In this document: one piece after another, positions 25,151 to 34,750 of the stretch
Layout of the letters: each line of letters begins with the position of its first letter
Numbering within the stretch: position 1 is the first letter of the stretch
Source: Rhodococcus sp. IEGM 1409
GTDB lineage: Bacteria > Actinomycetota > Actinomycetes > Mycobacteriales > Mycobacteriaceae
Direction of reading: 5' to 3'
Length of the DNA stretch: 64,000 bases
Assembly: GCF_030056735.1 (NCBI RefSeq)
Contig: NZ_JASHKN010000002.1
Span: 124,001 to 188,000 of the forward strand
Made by a program: the position numbers and the translations under genes
The notes under the pieces: model-generated
What the model was told of the DNA's origin: nothing
Seen by the model: the letters and a program-made list of their open reading frames with translations, nothing else
The model's database searches: none

Positions 25151-25792
25151 TCACTTTCGCCAGAACAAGTGGTGCGTCACGCCGCTCGGGCTCGGCACTA
25201 TTTCGAGGTTGAAGCGATCTCGTAACTCGTCGGGTGACTCCCACAGCCGCAGACCTGATCCGAATTCGATCGGGCAGACCACCACGTGCATGGCGTCGAC
25301 AAGGTCTGCGTCGAGGAATTGCCGGATGGTGCTGACTCCGCCACCGAGCCGAACGTCCTTGCCTTGTGCTGCCTCGCGTGCCTGCGCGAGAGCCGTCGCC
25401 GGGTCGGCGTCGACGAAGTGGAATGTCGTGTCCGAGAGCGTGAACGAGGGCCGCACGTGGTGGGTCAAGACAAAAACCGGGGTGTGGAACGGCGGCTCGT
25501 CGCCCCACCAGCCCTGCCACTCGAGATTCTCCCACGGACCGCGGTAAGGGCCGAACTTGTTGCGGCCCATGATTTCGGCACCGATGTTGTTGGAGAAGTC
25601 CCGGGTGAAGTAGTCGTCGAGGCCTCGGCTGCCGCCGGGATCGGTGCGATTGGGCCAGCTGGCCGTAGCTCCCGCCCACGCAAACATTTCACCGTGGTCG
25701 AGGCCGAACGGGCTCTCGAAGCTTTGGTCCGGACCGCACGCTATTCCGTCACTGGAAATGCTGAAATTCTGCACTCGTAACAACTGACTCAC
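25151..25792 (-). CDS. Dihydrofolate reductase-family (RibD C-terminal) protein
   Basis: The 213-residue protein has the DHFR/RibD_C fold signatures IMGRNKFGPYRG, VFVLTHH and the nucleotide-binding LGGGVSTIRQFLDADLVD, with a VVVCPIEFGSG strand near the end. These proteins are NADPH-dependent reductases of pterin- or pyrimidine-like substrates, mostly uncharacterised. The GTG at 25792 has GGGAG 6 nt upstream, which decides the start over the longer frame. A second, unrelated-length member is at 51520. Confidence 0.8.
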   Translation of the reverse strand: MSQLLRVQNFSISSDGIACGPDQSFESPFGLDHGEMFAWAGATASWPNRTDPGGSRGLDDYFTRDFSNNIGAEIMGRNKFGPYRGPWENLEWQGWWGDEPPFHTPVFVLTHHVRPSFTLSDTTFHFVDADPATALAQAREAAQGKDVRLGGGVSTIRQFLDADLVDAMHVVVCPIEFGSGLRLWESPDELRDRFNLEIVPSPSGVTHHLFWRK

Positions 25793-25866
25793 CGTGTACT
25801 CCCGCTCTCGACAATGGTCTACGTGAGTACAGACCGTACGGCGAGGCAAAACTCATCGGTGCGAAT

Positions 25867-26952
25867 TCATGCAGCCGCCGGGAGAGCTCCACTGCGGATC
25901 GATCGGACGGTCCGGACCGCGACGGTTGCCCAGATGGGGATCAGCACGGTCAGCAGGGCAAGTGCGATTCCCAGAATCAGCGTCGAACCGGTGGCGACTC
26001 CGAAGGCATTCGCTCCGACTGCACATGCTCCGATGGGGAAGGTGAAGCTCCACCAGCCGAGCGAGAAGTCCAAGCCGCGGCGCAGTGCGTGGATGGTCAC
26101 GGTGGTGACGGTGACAAATGCGATGACGCCGATGATTCCGACGACGGTTCCGTATGCGATTCCGAATTCGTGCAGGGTGTCGGCGTGCTCGGTACTGAGT
26201 GCATGCCGTGAGGCGGCGGCCAACAGGTTGGATGCTGCGATCGACTGTCCGATCACGCCCAACGGAATCCACAGCGAGGGAATGGCATTGAACGGGATCA
26301 CATCAACGCCGGCCGAGCGGTTGCGTGCGAACTGCCTCGCGACGGCTATCAGAATGCCGATAGCGGCGGTCAGTGCCAGAGCGAACAGGATGTAGCAGAA
26401 GATCAGTACCGCGATGCGCGGAGCGCCTTCGGGCATGTGGGTGCTGACCGCTGCGCCGGTGGTGGCCGAGACCATCGGAGGTACGACGGGCATGAGCCAG
26501 AACGGCATTGCCGTCGCCATCCCAGCATCTCGAACGAGACGAATCATCATCACGACGTAGGTGACCAGGCCGAGTGCCGTGCCGAGTATCCACAGAGTCA
26601 GCGAGACGGTGATCGCCACGTCGTGGCCGAGGAAGTCCGGCCCGGTGATGCCGGTTGCCGATCCCACGGTCAGTAGGGCCATGGCGACGGCTCCGTAGAA
26701 CGGGAACATCGCGGGGCTGTGCAGGTAGGCGAGGGCCTGACATCGATGTTGTGACCAATGGCGGGCAAATGCGCCGATCAAGGCGCACAGTACGAGAACC
26801 GCCAGAACCCAGAAGATTTCCGAGACCAGCTTCAAGCCCTCGATCTCCGGTTCGAGCGAAGCGGCGGCCACCGAGACGATTCCCGTTCCCATCGCGGCCG
26901 CGAACCAGTTCGGGGTGATGTGGGCGAAGGTGGGACTCGTTGTGGTGGTCAT
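25867..26952 (-). CDS. TDT-family transporter (TehA/SLAC1/sulfite exporter-like)
   Basis: The 361-residue protein has about ten TM segments and begins with the family signature ITPNWFAAAMGTGIVSVAA, with WILGTALGLVTYVVMM and GWWSFTFPIGACAVG further on. The TDT family moves dicarboxylates, tellurite-related oxyanions, sulfite or other anions through a five-pair helix bundle. It is divergent from a LysR regulator only 90 bp away, which probably controls it. The substrate is not readable. Confidence 0.85.
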   Translation of the reverse strand: MTTTTSPTFAHITPNWFAAAMGTGIVSVAAASLEPEIEGLKLVSEIFWVLAVLVLCALIGAFARHWSQHRCQALAYLHSPAMFPFYGAVAMALLTVGSATGITGPDFLGHDVAITVSLTLWILGTALGLVTYVVMMIRLVRDAGMATAMPFWLMPVVPPMVSATTGAAVSTHMPEGAPRIAVLIFCYILFALALTAAIGILIAVARQFARNRSAGVDVIPFNAIPSLWIPLGVIGQSIAASNLLAAASRHALSTEHADTLHEFGIAYGTVVGIIGVIAFVTVTTVTIHALRRGLDFSLGWWSFTFPIGACAVGANAFGVATGSTLILGIALALLTVLIPIWATVAVRTVRSIRSGALPAAA

Positions 26953-27007
26953 GTATTTCACTGTCGTCTCATCCGGTTCGTACCGGTAGACCGGTTGTCC
27001 TTGAATG

Positions 27008-27028
27008 CCCACAAATCCGCCTTGTGGG
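27008..27028. promoter_or_regulatory. Candidate LysR operator between the TDT and LysR genes
   Basis: CCCACAA-N7-TTGTGGG is a perfect 7-bp-arm inverted repeat in the 90-bp divergent gap, 14 bp before the LysR start. Its size and place fit the recognition site of an autoregulated LysR protein. Confidence 0.6.
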
Positions 27029-27042
27029 TCTAATCTTGGTCT

Positions 27043-27954
27043 ATGTCGTTGTCTCCTCGGGTGCCGGAACTCAGCGCCCTCGACGTCCTGCTTTCCGTAG
27101 GGCGTCTGGGCAGCATGGGTGCTGCCGGCAGGGAGCACGGGCTCAGTCAGCAGGCAGTCAGTGCGCGCGTGCGTTCGGTCGAGCGTCAGCTCGGAATCAA
27201 GGTCTTCGATCGAGCTGCGACGGGTGTACGTCCCACCGCCGAGGGTGGACTGATTCTCGAATGGGCCAGCCACATCCTCGTCAGTGCCGAGGAAATGGCA
27301 TCGGGAGTTGCCGCTCTTCGCGGTGAACGCGACGCTGCCGTCACGGTCGCGGCCAGCATGACCATCGCCGAGTATCTGGTCCCCGGGTGGACGGTTGCGA
27401 TGCGCCACAAGTTCCCCAACGTCGTGGCGTCGGTGAGTTTGCACAATTCCTCGGACGTCTCTGCTCAAGTCCAGGCAGGTAAGGCTGATATCGGATTTGT
27501 GGAAGGGCCGGATGTGCCGTCAGCGCTCGCGTCGTGCGAGGTGGCGCGTGATCACCTCGTCGTGGTTGTGCCGCCGGGGCATGACTGGGCGAACGGAGTG
27601 CCTGTTCCGGTCGCGGATCTCGCGCGCACACCGCTCATTCAGCGCGAGTCAGGGTCCGGGACGCGTCTGACGCTCGAGAATGCTGTTCCCGATTGTGTGC
27701 CGCCGTTGCTCGAGCTCACCTCGTGCACCGCCGTCAAGGCTGCGGTGGTGGCAGGCAACGCCCCGGCCGTTCTGTCGTCGCTGGCAGTTGCGGCCGACCT
27801 GACGGACGGCCGACTGGTCGCGGTCAACGTCGACGGCTTGCGGATGCCGCGGCGACTGCAGGCCGTCTGGGATCCCGATCGCGGATTGCGCGGTGCGGCA
27901 CGAGATTTCCTCGACATCGCGCTCGGTTCCAACACCGCTGTTCATTCACGCTGA
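27043..27954 (+). CDS. LysR-family transcriptional regulator
   Basis: The 303-residue protein has an N-terminal winged helix (LGSMGAAGREHGLSQQAVS, recognition helix to RSVERQLGIKVFDR, about 20-70) and a LysR substrate-binding domain from about 95. The divergent arrangement with the TDT transporter and the palindrome between them point to a local activator or repressor that senses the transported anion or its source. Start ATG 27043. Confidence 0.88.
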   Translation: MSLSPRVPELSALDVLLSVGRLGSMGAAGREHGLSQQAVSARVRSVERQLGIKVFDRAATGVRPTAEGGLILEWASHILVSAEEMASGVAALRGERDAAVTVAASMTIAEYLVPGWTVAMRHKFPNVVASVSLHNSSDVSAQVQAGKADIGFVEGPDVPSALASCEVARDHLVVVVPPGHDWANGVPVPVADLARTPLIQRESGSGTRLTLENAVPDCVPPLLELTSCTAVKAAVVAGNAPAVLSSLAVAADLTDGRLVAVNVDGLRMPRRLQAVWDPDRGLRGAARDFLDIALGSNTAVHSR

Positions 27955-27966
27955 CGGCTGCGGCTG

Positions 27967-28131
27967 CTATCTGACGGTGTCGATCCCCGCGAGGATGAGG
28001 TTGATGCCTGCCAGAAACTGCTCGCGGTCGTCGTGGTCGCGCAGTTGTGCTGTCACCTGATTGAGGAACGAGTACTTCGCGGAGTCGAGTTCTTCCCACC
28101 GCGTGGCGACGGTCGTGAGGAATGCGCGGAC
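27967..28131 (-). pseudogene. C-terminal fragment of a TetR-family regulator
   Basis: An open stretch of 54 codons reads VRAFLTTVATRWEELDSA, then FLNQVTAQLRDHDDREQFLA and GINLILAGI, the typical ligand-domain end of a TetR/AcrR regulator. An in-frame stop at 28132-28134 precedes it, and no helix-turn-helix part is found upstream in any frame; the DUF3626 gene begins there instead. It is a decayed or truncated gene. Confidence 0.7.
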
Positions 28132-28228
28132 TCACACGTGATCCTTGATCTCTGCCTCGGTGAAGGCGCACCGCACTCACTGGTCGACTTCTTCACCGGT
28201 GCTGCTTCCGTATCCGGATAATGGGCGT

Positions 28229-29062
28229 ATGCCTGTCGATTCCACTCCCGCGTCTGCCGCGATTGCGCACGTGCGCGGTCTCTCGAAGGGTGGCCCGTTG
28301 GATCGAAATCACCGGGTGACGTTGCACTTTCATCCAGACTTCCCGTTCGAAAGTGGTCTGACACTGGCCTCGATCGCACGTCAAGGCACCTACGTGACCC
28401 AGTTCGAGACTCGTACGAGCAACGGCGGACTGACGGCACACCACGGCGGCGACCGTTGGCGTTGGGAGAGTCGGATTTTCGGCGGAGCCTACGACGAGCG
28501 AGAGCCGTCGGAACGGCCGAAGTACGGATCATTGAACTTTTCCGCCGATCTGTACGGGGCATCTCCTCGGTTCGGCTCGTCCTACTTCCGGCTTGCCGAG
28601 CACACGCTCGACCGCACCACTTTCTGCTTTCCGGACAGCGTCTTCGAGCCCGGCCTCTTCGGAACGGCGGAAGCGATGAGCTTGGTTGACGCCGCCGTAG
28701 CCGCCGAGTTCGAGGATCCGCTCGACCACTACATCGAGGCACACGTTCACGGCGTCGTCGACATCGGAACGGACGTCGAGGCGCTCGTTCTGGATCCGAG
28801 TTACCGGGGCACACGGATCGAAGAGATCGCCCACTCGCTCACGTGCCCGGTGTTGTGGCACGACGGTTACGCGGTCGACGCCGACGAGGTCGCCGAACAT
28901 CCCGACTATCGGGGAGCTACCGTCGTCGACATTGCCCGAGAGGTTGCGCTCGATGGTCGACTGACGCCTGCCGTCCTGGGTCTCGCCCGGCGCGGCTCTT
29001 ACGATCCGCAGGACGTCAAAAAGGTCTGGCACTACATCGCTCGATTCGGCGGCAGGGCGTAG
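28229..29062 (+). CDS. DUF3626 protein
   Basis: The 277-residue protein matches the DUF3626 pattern as I know it: RVTLHFHPDFP (about 32-42), YVTQFETRTSNGG, RWRWESRIFGGAY, YGSLNF and FGSSYFRL in the first half, and a more variable acidic second half. No signal peptide or membrane segment. Function is unknown. The cluster of conserved His, Arg, Ser and Glu residues suggests an enzyme. The ATG at 28229 is used because homologues begin shortly before the AIAHVRGLSKGG motif; the longer frame would run through the TetR remnant. Confidence 0.7.
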   Translation: MPVDSTPASAAIAHVRGLSKGGPLDRNHRVTLHFHPDFPFESGLTLASIARQGTYVTQFETRTSNGGLTAHHGGDRWRWESRIFGGAYDEREPSERPKYGSLNFSADLYGASPRFGSSYFRLAEHTLDRTTFCFPDSVFEPGLFGTAEAMSLVDAAVAAEFEDPLDHYIEAHVHGVVDIGTDVEALVLDPSYRGTRIEEIAHSLTCPVLWHDGYAVDADEVAEHPDYRGATVVDIAREVALDGRLTPAVLGLARRGSYDPQDVKKVWHYIARFGGRA

Positions 29063-29230
29063 AACTGGGCATTCGCGGATCCCGGCCCGTCGACGACTGT
29101 TGGTTCCAGGACCGCACATCAGTCCGAAGGCCGCGGTGAGGAAAGAGTGATTGATACGCAACATCGGGCATGAACTCCCGAAACAACTGCATCCGAAGAT
29201 AGAAGTCGACCTTGATCCTCGGTCGAAGGG

Positions 29231-32200
29231 ATGCATGAATCGATGGGCGCTCAACTCACTACCACCAGTGTCGACACCCTCTGCGCGTACTGCGGGGTGG
29301 GCTGTGGTCTTGTCCTCGACATCATCACCGATCCGGAGACAGGGCGTCGGAAGGCCGCGAAGTCGTCCGGTCTGAAGACACATCCCGCCAATTTCGGACG
29401 TTTGTGCACCAAGGGCACCACGACGGCGGACATGCTCGCCGGACCGGGGCGCATGGAATCTGCGTATCGGCGCCCGCACCGAGGTGAGGCGATCGAAGCT
29501 GCGGACATGAGCGCAGTCATCACCGAAACGGCCCACCGCCTGCGGGCAATCATCGACGAGCACGGCCCCGACGCGTTTGCGTTGTACGTGTCCGGGCAGA
29601 TGTCTCTCGAAGCCCAGTACCTGTCGAACAAACTGGCCAAGGGCTTCATCGGCACCAATCAGATCGAATCGAATTCCAGGCTGTGCATGGCCAGTGCCGG
29701 CACCGGATACAAGCAATCGCTCGGCGCCGACGGACCGCCCGGTTCCTATCAGGACTTCGAACATGCTGACGTGTTCTTCGTGACCGGCGCGAACATGGCG
29801 GACTGCCATCCGATCCTCTTCCTTCGAATGCAGGAGCGGGTCAAGGCCGGCGCGAAGTTGATCGTCGTGGATCCTCGACGCAGCGCCACCGCAGACAAGG
29901 CGAACTTGTTCCTGCAGATCGCTCCCGGCACCGATCTCGCACTACTCAACGGACTTCTCCACCTGCTCGTCGTGAACGGGCACACCGATCCGGACTTCAT
30001 CGCCGAATTCACCGAAGGCTGGGAGGCTATACCCAGCTTCCTCGAGGAGTACACACCGGAGAAGGTCAGCGAGATCACCGGCATCCCCGAAGTCGACATT
30101 CGCACCGCAGCACAATGGATCGGTGAGGCCGACAACTGGATGAGCTGTTGGACAATGGGTTTGAACCAGAGCACCCACGGCACGTGGAACACCAACGCCA
30201 TCTGCAACCTTCATCTGGCGACTGGTGCGATCTGCACGCCTGGTAGCGGTCCGTTCTCGTTGACGGGGCAGCCGAACGCCATGGGTGGGCGTGAAATGGG
30301 CTACATGGGGCCAGGTTTGCCAGGTCAGCGTGCCGTGATGGTCGACGCCGATCGCGACTTCGTCGAGGAGCGATGGGGGATCCCCGCGGGCTCGCTGCGC
30401 ACCGAAACCGGCGGTGGGACCATCGACCTGTTCTCCCGAATGGCGGCGGGTGAAATCAAGGCGTGCTGGATCATCTGCACCAATCCTGTTGCGACGGTTG
30501 CCAACCGCAAGACCGTCATCGACGGATTGGAGAAGGCTGACCTCGTCATCACCCAGGATGCGTTCTTGGGTACCGAGACCAACGAATACGCCGACATCCT
30601 GCTGCCGGCGTCACTGTGGACAGAGTCCGACGGAGTGATGATCAACTCCGAACGCAACCTGACGCTCTTCCAACAGGCACTGGATCCGGTCGGGCAGGCG
30701 CTGCCTGATTGGCAGATCATCGCCCGAATCGCCTGCGAGATGGGCTATGCCGAGGCGTTCACCTACACCAGCGCCGAAGAGGTGTTCGAGGAGATCAAGC
30801 AGTTCTGGAATCCGAAGACCGGCTACGACTTACGCGGCGTCACCTACGAGCGCCTCCGCAAGTCACCGATCCAGTGGCCATGCCCGCCCGAGAGTAATCA
30901 GGACCGTCATCCCATCCGGTACCTCAATGACGGCGTCAGTCAGAGGCTTCTGGTCCGAGAGGACGGCAGCACTCCGCGCCTCGCGTTCCCCACCGCCACC
31001 GGCCGCGCGATGTTCTTCGCCAGGCCACACATGCTTCCCGCCGAAATGCCCGACGACGACTACCCGTTCCTGCTCAACACCGGTCGTCTTGCGCACCAGT
31101 GGCACACCATGACCAAGACCGGCATGGTGGCCAAGCTGAACAAACTCAACCCCGGGCCCTTTGTCGAGATCCATCTCGACGACGCCGCTCGACTCGGCGT
31201 CGTCGACAAGGACGCGATCGAGGTCGCCTCACGCCGTGGCCGCGCAGTGCTCCCGGCCGTGGTCACCGACCGAGTGCGTCCGGGAAACTGCTTCGCACCG
31301 TTTCACTGGAACGACGCCTTCGGCGAGTACCTCTCTATCAACGCCGTCACCAACGACGCCATTGACCCTGCCTCCCAGCAACCGGAGTTCAAGGCCTGTG
31401 CCGTCACTATGACGAAGGTCGCCGTGAACACACCCGAAACAGAGCTCGCCGAATCGCCGCGGGTGGCTCCCGTGGCGGCTGATCGGGCTTTGTCGCGAAC
31501 CGATGTCCTCGCTGATGTCATCGGTCAAACAGGAACACCCGCAGTGGTATTCGATCCGCTCCAGCAGAGCTACCTGGCAGGTCTTCTCGCGGCGTTGCGT
31601 GCGGATGCCGATCGCACTGCCGGGGTGCCGACCTTGCCTCCGGCTGCACCCTTCGATGCCGAAAAGAGGATGTGGGTAGACGGTGTCTTGGCCGGCCTGT
31701 ACTCACGGACCTCACTCCCTGGCACTGACGGCCCCGCGTTGTCATCGGGTATGGACACTGCCTCCGAGCGGGCGCCGATCGTCGTGCTCTGGGCGTCGCA
31801 GACCGGAAACGCGGAGGAGTTTGCCGCGGCCTGCGCTGCTCGTCTCGGGGAAGTCGGCTTACCCGTGGTGATGCACGCAATGGACGAGTTCCCGGCCGCC
31901 GACCTGGCGGCCGCCCGAGAGGTCCTGCTGATCACCAGTACCTCCGGTGACGGCGAATCCCCGGACAACGGCAGCGGTTTCTGGGATGCCCTGGTTGCTG
32001 ACACAGCGCCTCGGATGGGCGAAACACGGTATGCAGTCATCGCTTTCGGTGACTCGAACTATGACGACTTCTGTGGACACGGACGAAAACTCGACGCCCG
32101 CCTTGCTGAACTGGGAGCCAGTCGTATTGTCGATCGTGCCGACTGCGAGCCCGATTTCGAAGACACAGCCGCTGGATGGCTCGACGCGGTCACGGCCGAA

Positions 32201-33427
32201 CTGCAGGGCGCGGCGGCTGGCGGGACGACCGACGTCGTCGTTGCAAAGAAGAATTCCGGCATAACTGCTGTGGCCGCGCCGATTTCATCGGCGGTAGCGG
32301 TGCCACCGCAGTACAACAAGAAGGCGCCACTGACTACAGCTTTGACGCGCAATGTCGTGCTCAACCGGCCAGGCTCTTCCAAAGACGTGCGGCAGTTGGG
32401 CTTCCACCTTCCGGACGACACGGTCAGTTACGAAGCCGGCGACGCTCTCGGAGTCTGGCCGCGAAACAGCTCCCCGTTTGTCGACGAGTGGCTCACCCTT
32501 ACCGGCCTCGACGGTGAGGAGACCGTCGAACTGGGGCAGTACGGTGAGATGGCCTTGCGTACCGCGCTCACCGAACGCCTGGAGATCACTCGAATCTCGA
32601 GCGACATGCTTCGGTTCGTGCATCAACGAACTCGCGATGCGGACCTGGCCGAGTTGATGAAGCCGGAGAACATCTCCACGCTCAAAGACTGGTCGTGGGG
32701 ACGACAGTCCGTCGACGTACTTGCGCAGTCGCCCGTTCGTGCTTCGACGGACGAATGGCTCTCGTTACTCAAACCGCTTCAGCCGCGGTTGTATTCGATA
32801 TCTTCCAGTCCGAAAGAGAACCCACGTGAAGTGCAGTTGACGGTGTCCGCCGTCCGATACAACGTCGCGGGCGTCCCACGCCGTGGAGTGTGCTCGACGT
32901 ATCTCGCAGATCATGCTGACGGTGATGACATCGGAATCTACGTGCAGAAGTCGACTCACTTCCGGCCTCCGTCCGATCCCGAGACCCCGATGATCATGGT
33001 TGGCCCAGGGACCGGCATCGCGCCGTTCCGCGCTTTCCTGCACGAGCGCCGGGCGTTGGGGCACACGGGTCCGAACTGGCTGTTCTTCGGGGAACAGCAT
33101 GCCGCGACCGACTTCTACTACCGCGAAGAAATCGAAGAATTGCGGAAAGACGGTTTCCTGACCGAACTCGACCTCGCATTTTCCCGGGATCAAGCCGACA
33201 AGGTCTACGTGCAGGACCGGATGCGTGAGCGGGGTGCGCTGCTGTGGGAGTGGCTGCAGAAGGGTGCACACTTCTACGTCTGCGGCGATGCCAACCGGAT
33301 GGCCAAGGACGTCGACAACGCCCTCAACGGGGTAGTTGCTCAACACGGAAAACTGGCCCCTCGTAGTGCCGAGGCGTATGTGAAGGCTCTTTCGGCGGAG
33401 AAGCGCTACGTCCGAGACGTCTACTGA
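29231..33427 (+). CDS. Fused assimilatory nitrate reductase / CysJ-like flavoprotein
   Basis: A single 1398-residue polypeptide joins three modules. Residues 1-730 are a molybdopterin nitrate reductase of the NasA/NapA type with a [4Fe-4S] site (Cys18, Cys21, Cys25, Cys59). Residues about 845-1000 are a flavodoxin-like FMN domain ([32 protein letters not shown]). Residues about 1020-1398 are a CysJ-like FAD/NADPH reductase ([34 protein letters not shown], ending YVRDVY). It should take electrons from NADPH through FAD and FMN to the molybdenum centre and reduce nitrate to nitrite for assimilation. This fusion is known in rhodococci and relatives. No nitrite reductase or nitrate transporter is beside it. 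ATG 29231 has AAGGG 4 nt upstream; ATG 29243 is an alternative. Confidence 0.9.
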   Translation: MHESMGAQLTTTSVDTLCAYCGVGCGLVLDIITDPETGRRKAAKSSGLKTHPANFGRLCTKGTTTADMLAGPGRMESAYRRPHRGEAIEAADMSAVITETAHRLRAIIDEHGPDAFALYVSGQMSLEAQYLSNKLAKGFIGTNQIESNSRLCMASAGTGYKQSLGADGPPGSYQDFEHADVFFVTGANMADCHPILFLRMQERVKAGAKLIVVDPRRSATADKANLFLQIAPGTDLALLNGLLHLLVVNGHTDPDFIAEFTEGWEAIPSFLEEYTPEKVSEITGIPEVDIRTAAQWIGEADNWMSCWTMGLNQSTHGTWNTNAICNLHLATGAICTPGSGPFSLTGQPNAMGGREMGYMGPGLPGQRAVMVDADRDFVEERWGIPAGSLRTETGGGTIDLFSRMAAGEIKACWIICTNPVATVANRKTVIDGLEKADLVITQDAFLGTETNEYADILLPASLWTESDGVMINSERNLTLFQQALDPVGQALPDWQIIARIACEMGYAEAFTYTSAEEVFEEIKQFWNPKTGYDLRGVTYERLRKSPIQWPCPPESNQDRHPIRYLNDGVSQRLLVREDGSTPRLAFPTATGRAMFFARPHMLPAEMPDDDYPFLLNTGRLAHQWHTMTKTGMVAKLNKLNPGPFVEIHLDDAARLGVVDKDAIEVASRRGRAVLPAVVTDRVRPGNCFAPFHWNDAFGEYLSINAVTNDAIDPASQQPEFKACAVTMTKVAVNTPETELAESPRVAPVAADRALSRTDVLADVIGQTGTPAVVFDPLQQSYLAGLLAALRADADRTAGVPTLPPAAPFDAEKRMWVDGVLAGLYSRTSLPGTDGPALSSGMDTASERAPIVVLWASQTGNAEEFAAACAARLGEVGLPVVMHAMDEFPAADLAAAREVLLITSTSGDGESPDNGSGFWDALVADTAPRMGETRYAVIAFGDSNYDDFCGHGRKLDARLAELGASRIVDRADCEPDFEDTAAGWLDAVTAELQGAAAGGTTDVVVAKKNSGITAVAAPISSAVAVPPQYNKKAPLTTALTRNVVLNRPGSSKDVRQLGFHLPDDTVSYEAGDALGVWPRNSSPFVDEWLTLTGLDGEETVELGQYGEMALRTALTERLEITRISSDMLRFVHQRTRDADLAELMKPENISTLKDWSWGRQSVDVLAQSPVRASTDEWLSLLKPLQPRLYSISSSPKENPREVQLTVSAVRYNVAGVPRRGVCSTYLADHADGDDIGIYVQKSTHFRPPSDPETPMIMVGPGTGIAPFRAFLHERRALGHTGPNWLFFGEQHAATDFYYREEIEELRKDGFLTELDLAFSRDQADKVYVQDRMRERGALLWEWLQKGAHFYVCGDANRMAKDVDNALNGVVAQHGKLAPRSAEAYVKALSAEKRYVRDVY

Positions 33428-33433
33428 CGTCGA

Positions 33434-33895
33434 TCAGACGGCGCCCTTGAATCCGTGCTGACGCCAGGCCTCGTACGTCACCAGGGCGGCAGCGTTGGAC
33501 AGGTTGAGGGATCGGCGTCCGGGAAGCATCGGGATACGCAGGCGCTCGGTGATGTGTTCGTCGGCCAACACTTCCTCGGACAACCCGGTGGGTTCGGGCC
33601 CGAACAGCAGGACATCGCCGGGTTGGTAAGCGATATCGGCATACGACGTGGTCGCGTGCGCGGTGAAGGCGAACACACGAGCCGGGGTGACGGCTTCCCA
33701 GGCAGCGGTCAGGTTTTCGTGGACCGTGACAGTCGCCAGATCGTGGTAGTCCAAGCCTGCGCGCTTGAGCTTCGGCTCCGACAAGTCGAACCCGAGAGGG
33801 CCGACCAGGTGGAGTTCGCAACCGGTACCTGCGACCATGCGGATCGCGTTTCCGGTGTTGGGTGGGATGCGGGGCTCGTGGAACATCACTCGGAA
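33434..33895 (-). CDS. trmL: tRNA (cytidine/uridine-34 2'-O)-methyltransferase, TrmL/SpoU family
   Basis: The 153-residue protein is a minimal SPOUT methyltransferase: RIPPNTGNAIRM at the start, LVGPLGFDLSEPKLKRAG (motif 1), FGPEPTGLSE (motif 2) and IPMLPGRRSLNLSNAAA (motif 3, the knot). It methylates the wobble nucleotide of tRNA-Leu in E. coli. The start is taken at the GTG that gives VFRVMF, which matches the N-terminus and length of the mycobacterial homologue; the longer frame is not supported. It converges on the nitrate reductase gene with 6 bp between stop codons. Confidence 0.88.
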   Translation of the reverse strand, partial: FRVMFHEPRIPPNTGNAIRMVAGTGCELHLVGPLGFDLSEPKLKRAGLDYHDLATVTVHENLTAAWEAVTPARVFAFTAHATTSYADIAYQPGDVLLFGPEPTGLSEEVLADEHITERLRIPMLPGRRSLNLSNAAALVTYEAWRQHGFKGAV

Positions 33896-34033
33896 CACCC
33901 GAGGAACTGTACCGGGCGGCGAATTGATGCCCGCGTGGGCGAGAAGAGCAGTCGAGAAGTGTGGGCAAATTGGTAACAAACCGGCCAGTCCGTGCGAATC
34001 TATTTCCGGCACTCTTCTCAGAACGGACATTTC

Positions 34034-34717
34034 ATGAACCCTCCCGCAGGTTGGAACCCCGACCCCTTCGACCCCACGATCGACCGTTACTGGGACGGTC
34101 AGCAGTGGACCGCGCAGACACGGCCCAAGGGCGTCGACGCACCCACTCAAGCATTCGGTACTCCGACGCAGGTCTTCGGTGCACCGGGATCGACGGCGCC
34201 GGACGCAAACGCCGAAGAAGGCAACAAGCGGCGTAAGTGGCCGTGGATCGCCGGCGCAGCAGTCGTGGGGCTGGTTGCCATCGCTGCGGCGACGGGAGCG
34301 GGCAGGTCGGAAGAATCGACGACGCCTGCCGCGACCTCTTCGACGACAGCTGCGGCGACGACGACCAAAAGCACTGTCCCGTCGACCACGAAGACCACAA
34401 CGTCTTCCGTCCCGCCGACCACGACTACGGCGACGAGGCTGCCGACCACGACCACAACCGTGGCAATAGTGCCGCTGGTGCCGCAGGTTCCGGTGACCAC
34501 GACAACGCCGTATGTTCCGCCCGCTCCGGCCTACACGCCCCCGAAGACAACGGAACCCGCCTACGTTCCTCCGCCGGCCAAGGTGCCCGATGCGGGGGTC
34601 TATTACGCCAACTGCTCGGCGGTGCGAGCGGCCGGTGCTGCCCCGATCTACCGCGGCGATCCCGGCTATTCTTCCAAGCTCGATCGTGACGGTGACGGCG
34701 TGGCCTGCGAGACCTAG
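34034..34717 (+). CDS. DUF2510 – TM – Thr/Pro-rich – Excalibur domain surface protein
   Basis: The 227-residue protein has a DUF2510 domain at the N-terminus (PAGWNPDPFDP, RYWDGQQWT), a lysine/arginine-flanked TM helix (about 75-92), a long Thr/Ser/Pro-rich linker (about 95-185) and a C-terminal Excalibur calcium-binding domain (YYANCSAVRAAGAAPIYRGD, then DRDGDGVACE). Topology suggests a cytoplasmic DUF2510 part and an Excalibur domain outside in the cell wall. Function is unknown; Excalibur domains often occur in surface nucleases and wall proteins. The start at ATG 34034 gives the standard DUF2510 beginning. Confidence 0.8.
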   Translation: MNPPAGWNPDPFDPTIDRYWDGQQWTAQTRPKGVDAPTQAFGTPTQVFGAPGSTAPDANAEEGNKRRKWPWIAGAAVVGLVAIAAATGAGRSEESTTPAATSSTTAAATTTKSTVPSTTKTTTSSVPPTTTTATRLPTTTTTVAIVPLVPQVPVTTTTPYVPPAPAYTPPKTTEPAYVPPPAKVPDAGVYYANCSAVRAAGAAPIYRGDPGYSSKLDRDGDGVACET

Positions 34718-34750
34718 GCGGTCGAAACGGTGTCGGTGCGGCGGGGCAGT

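Noticed and set aside
28529-29809. 426-codon minus-strand frame across DUF3626 and the nitrate reductase start
   Set aside because: It covers parts of two well-supported genes in the opposite strand; composition is that of a shadow frame.
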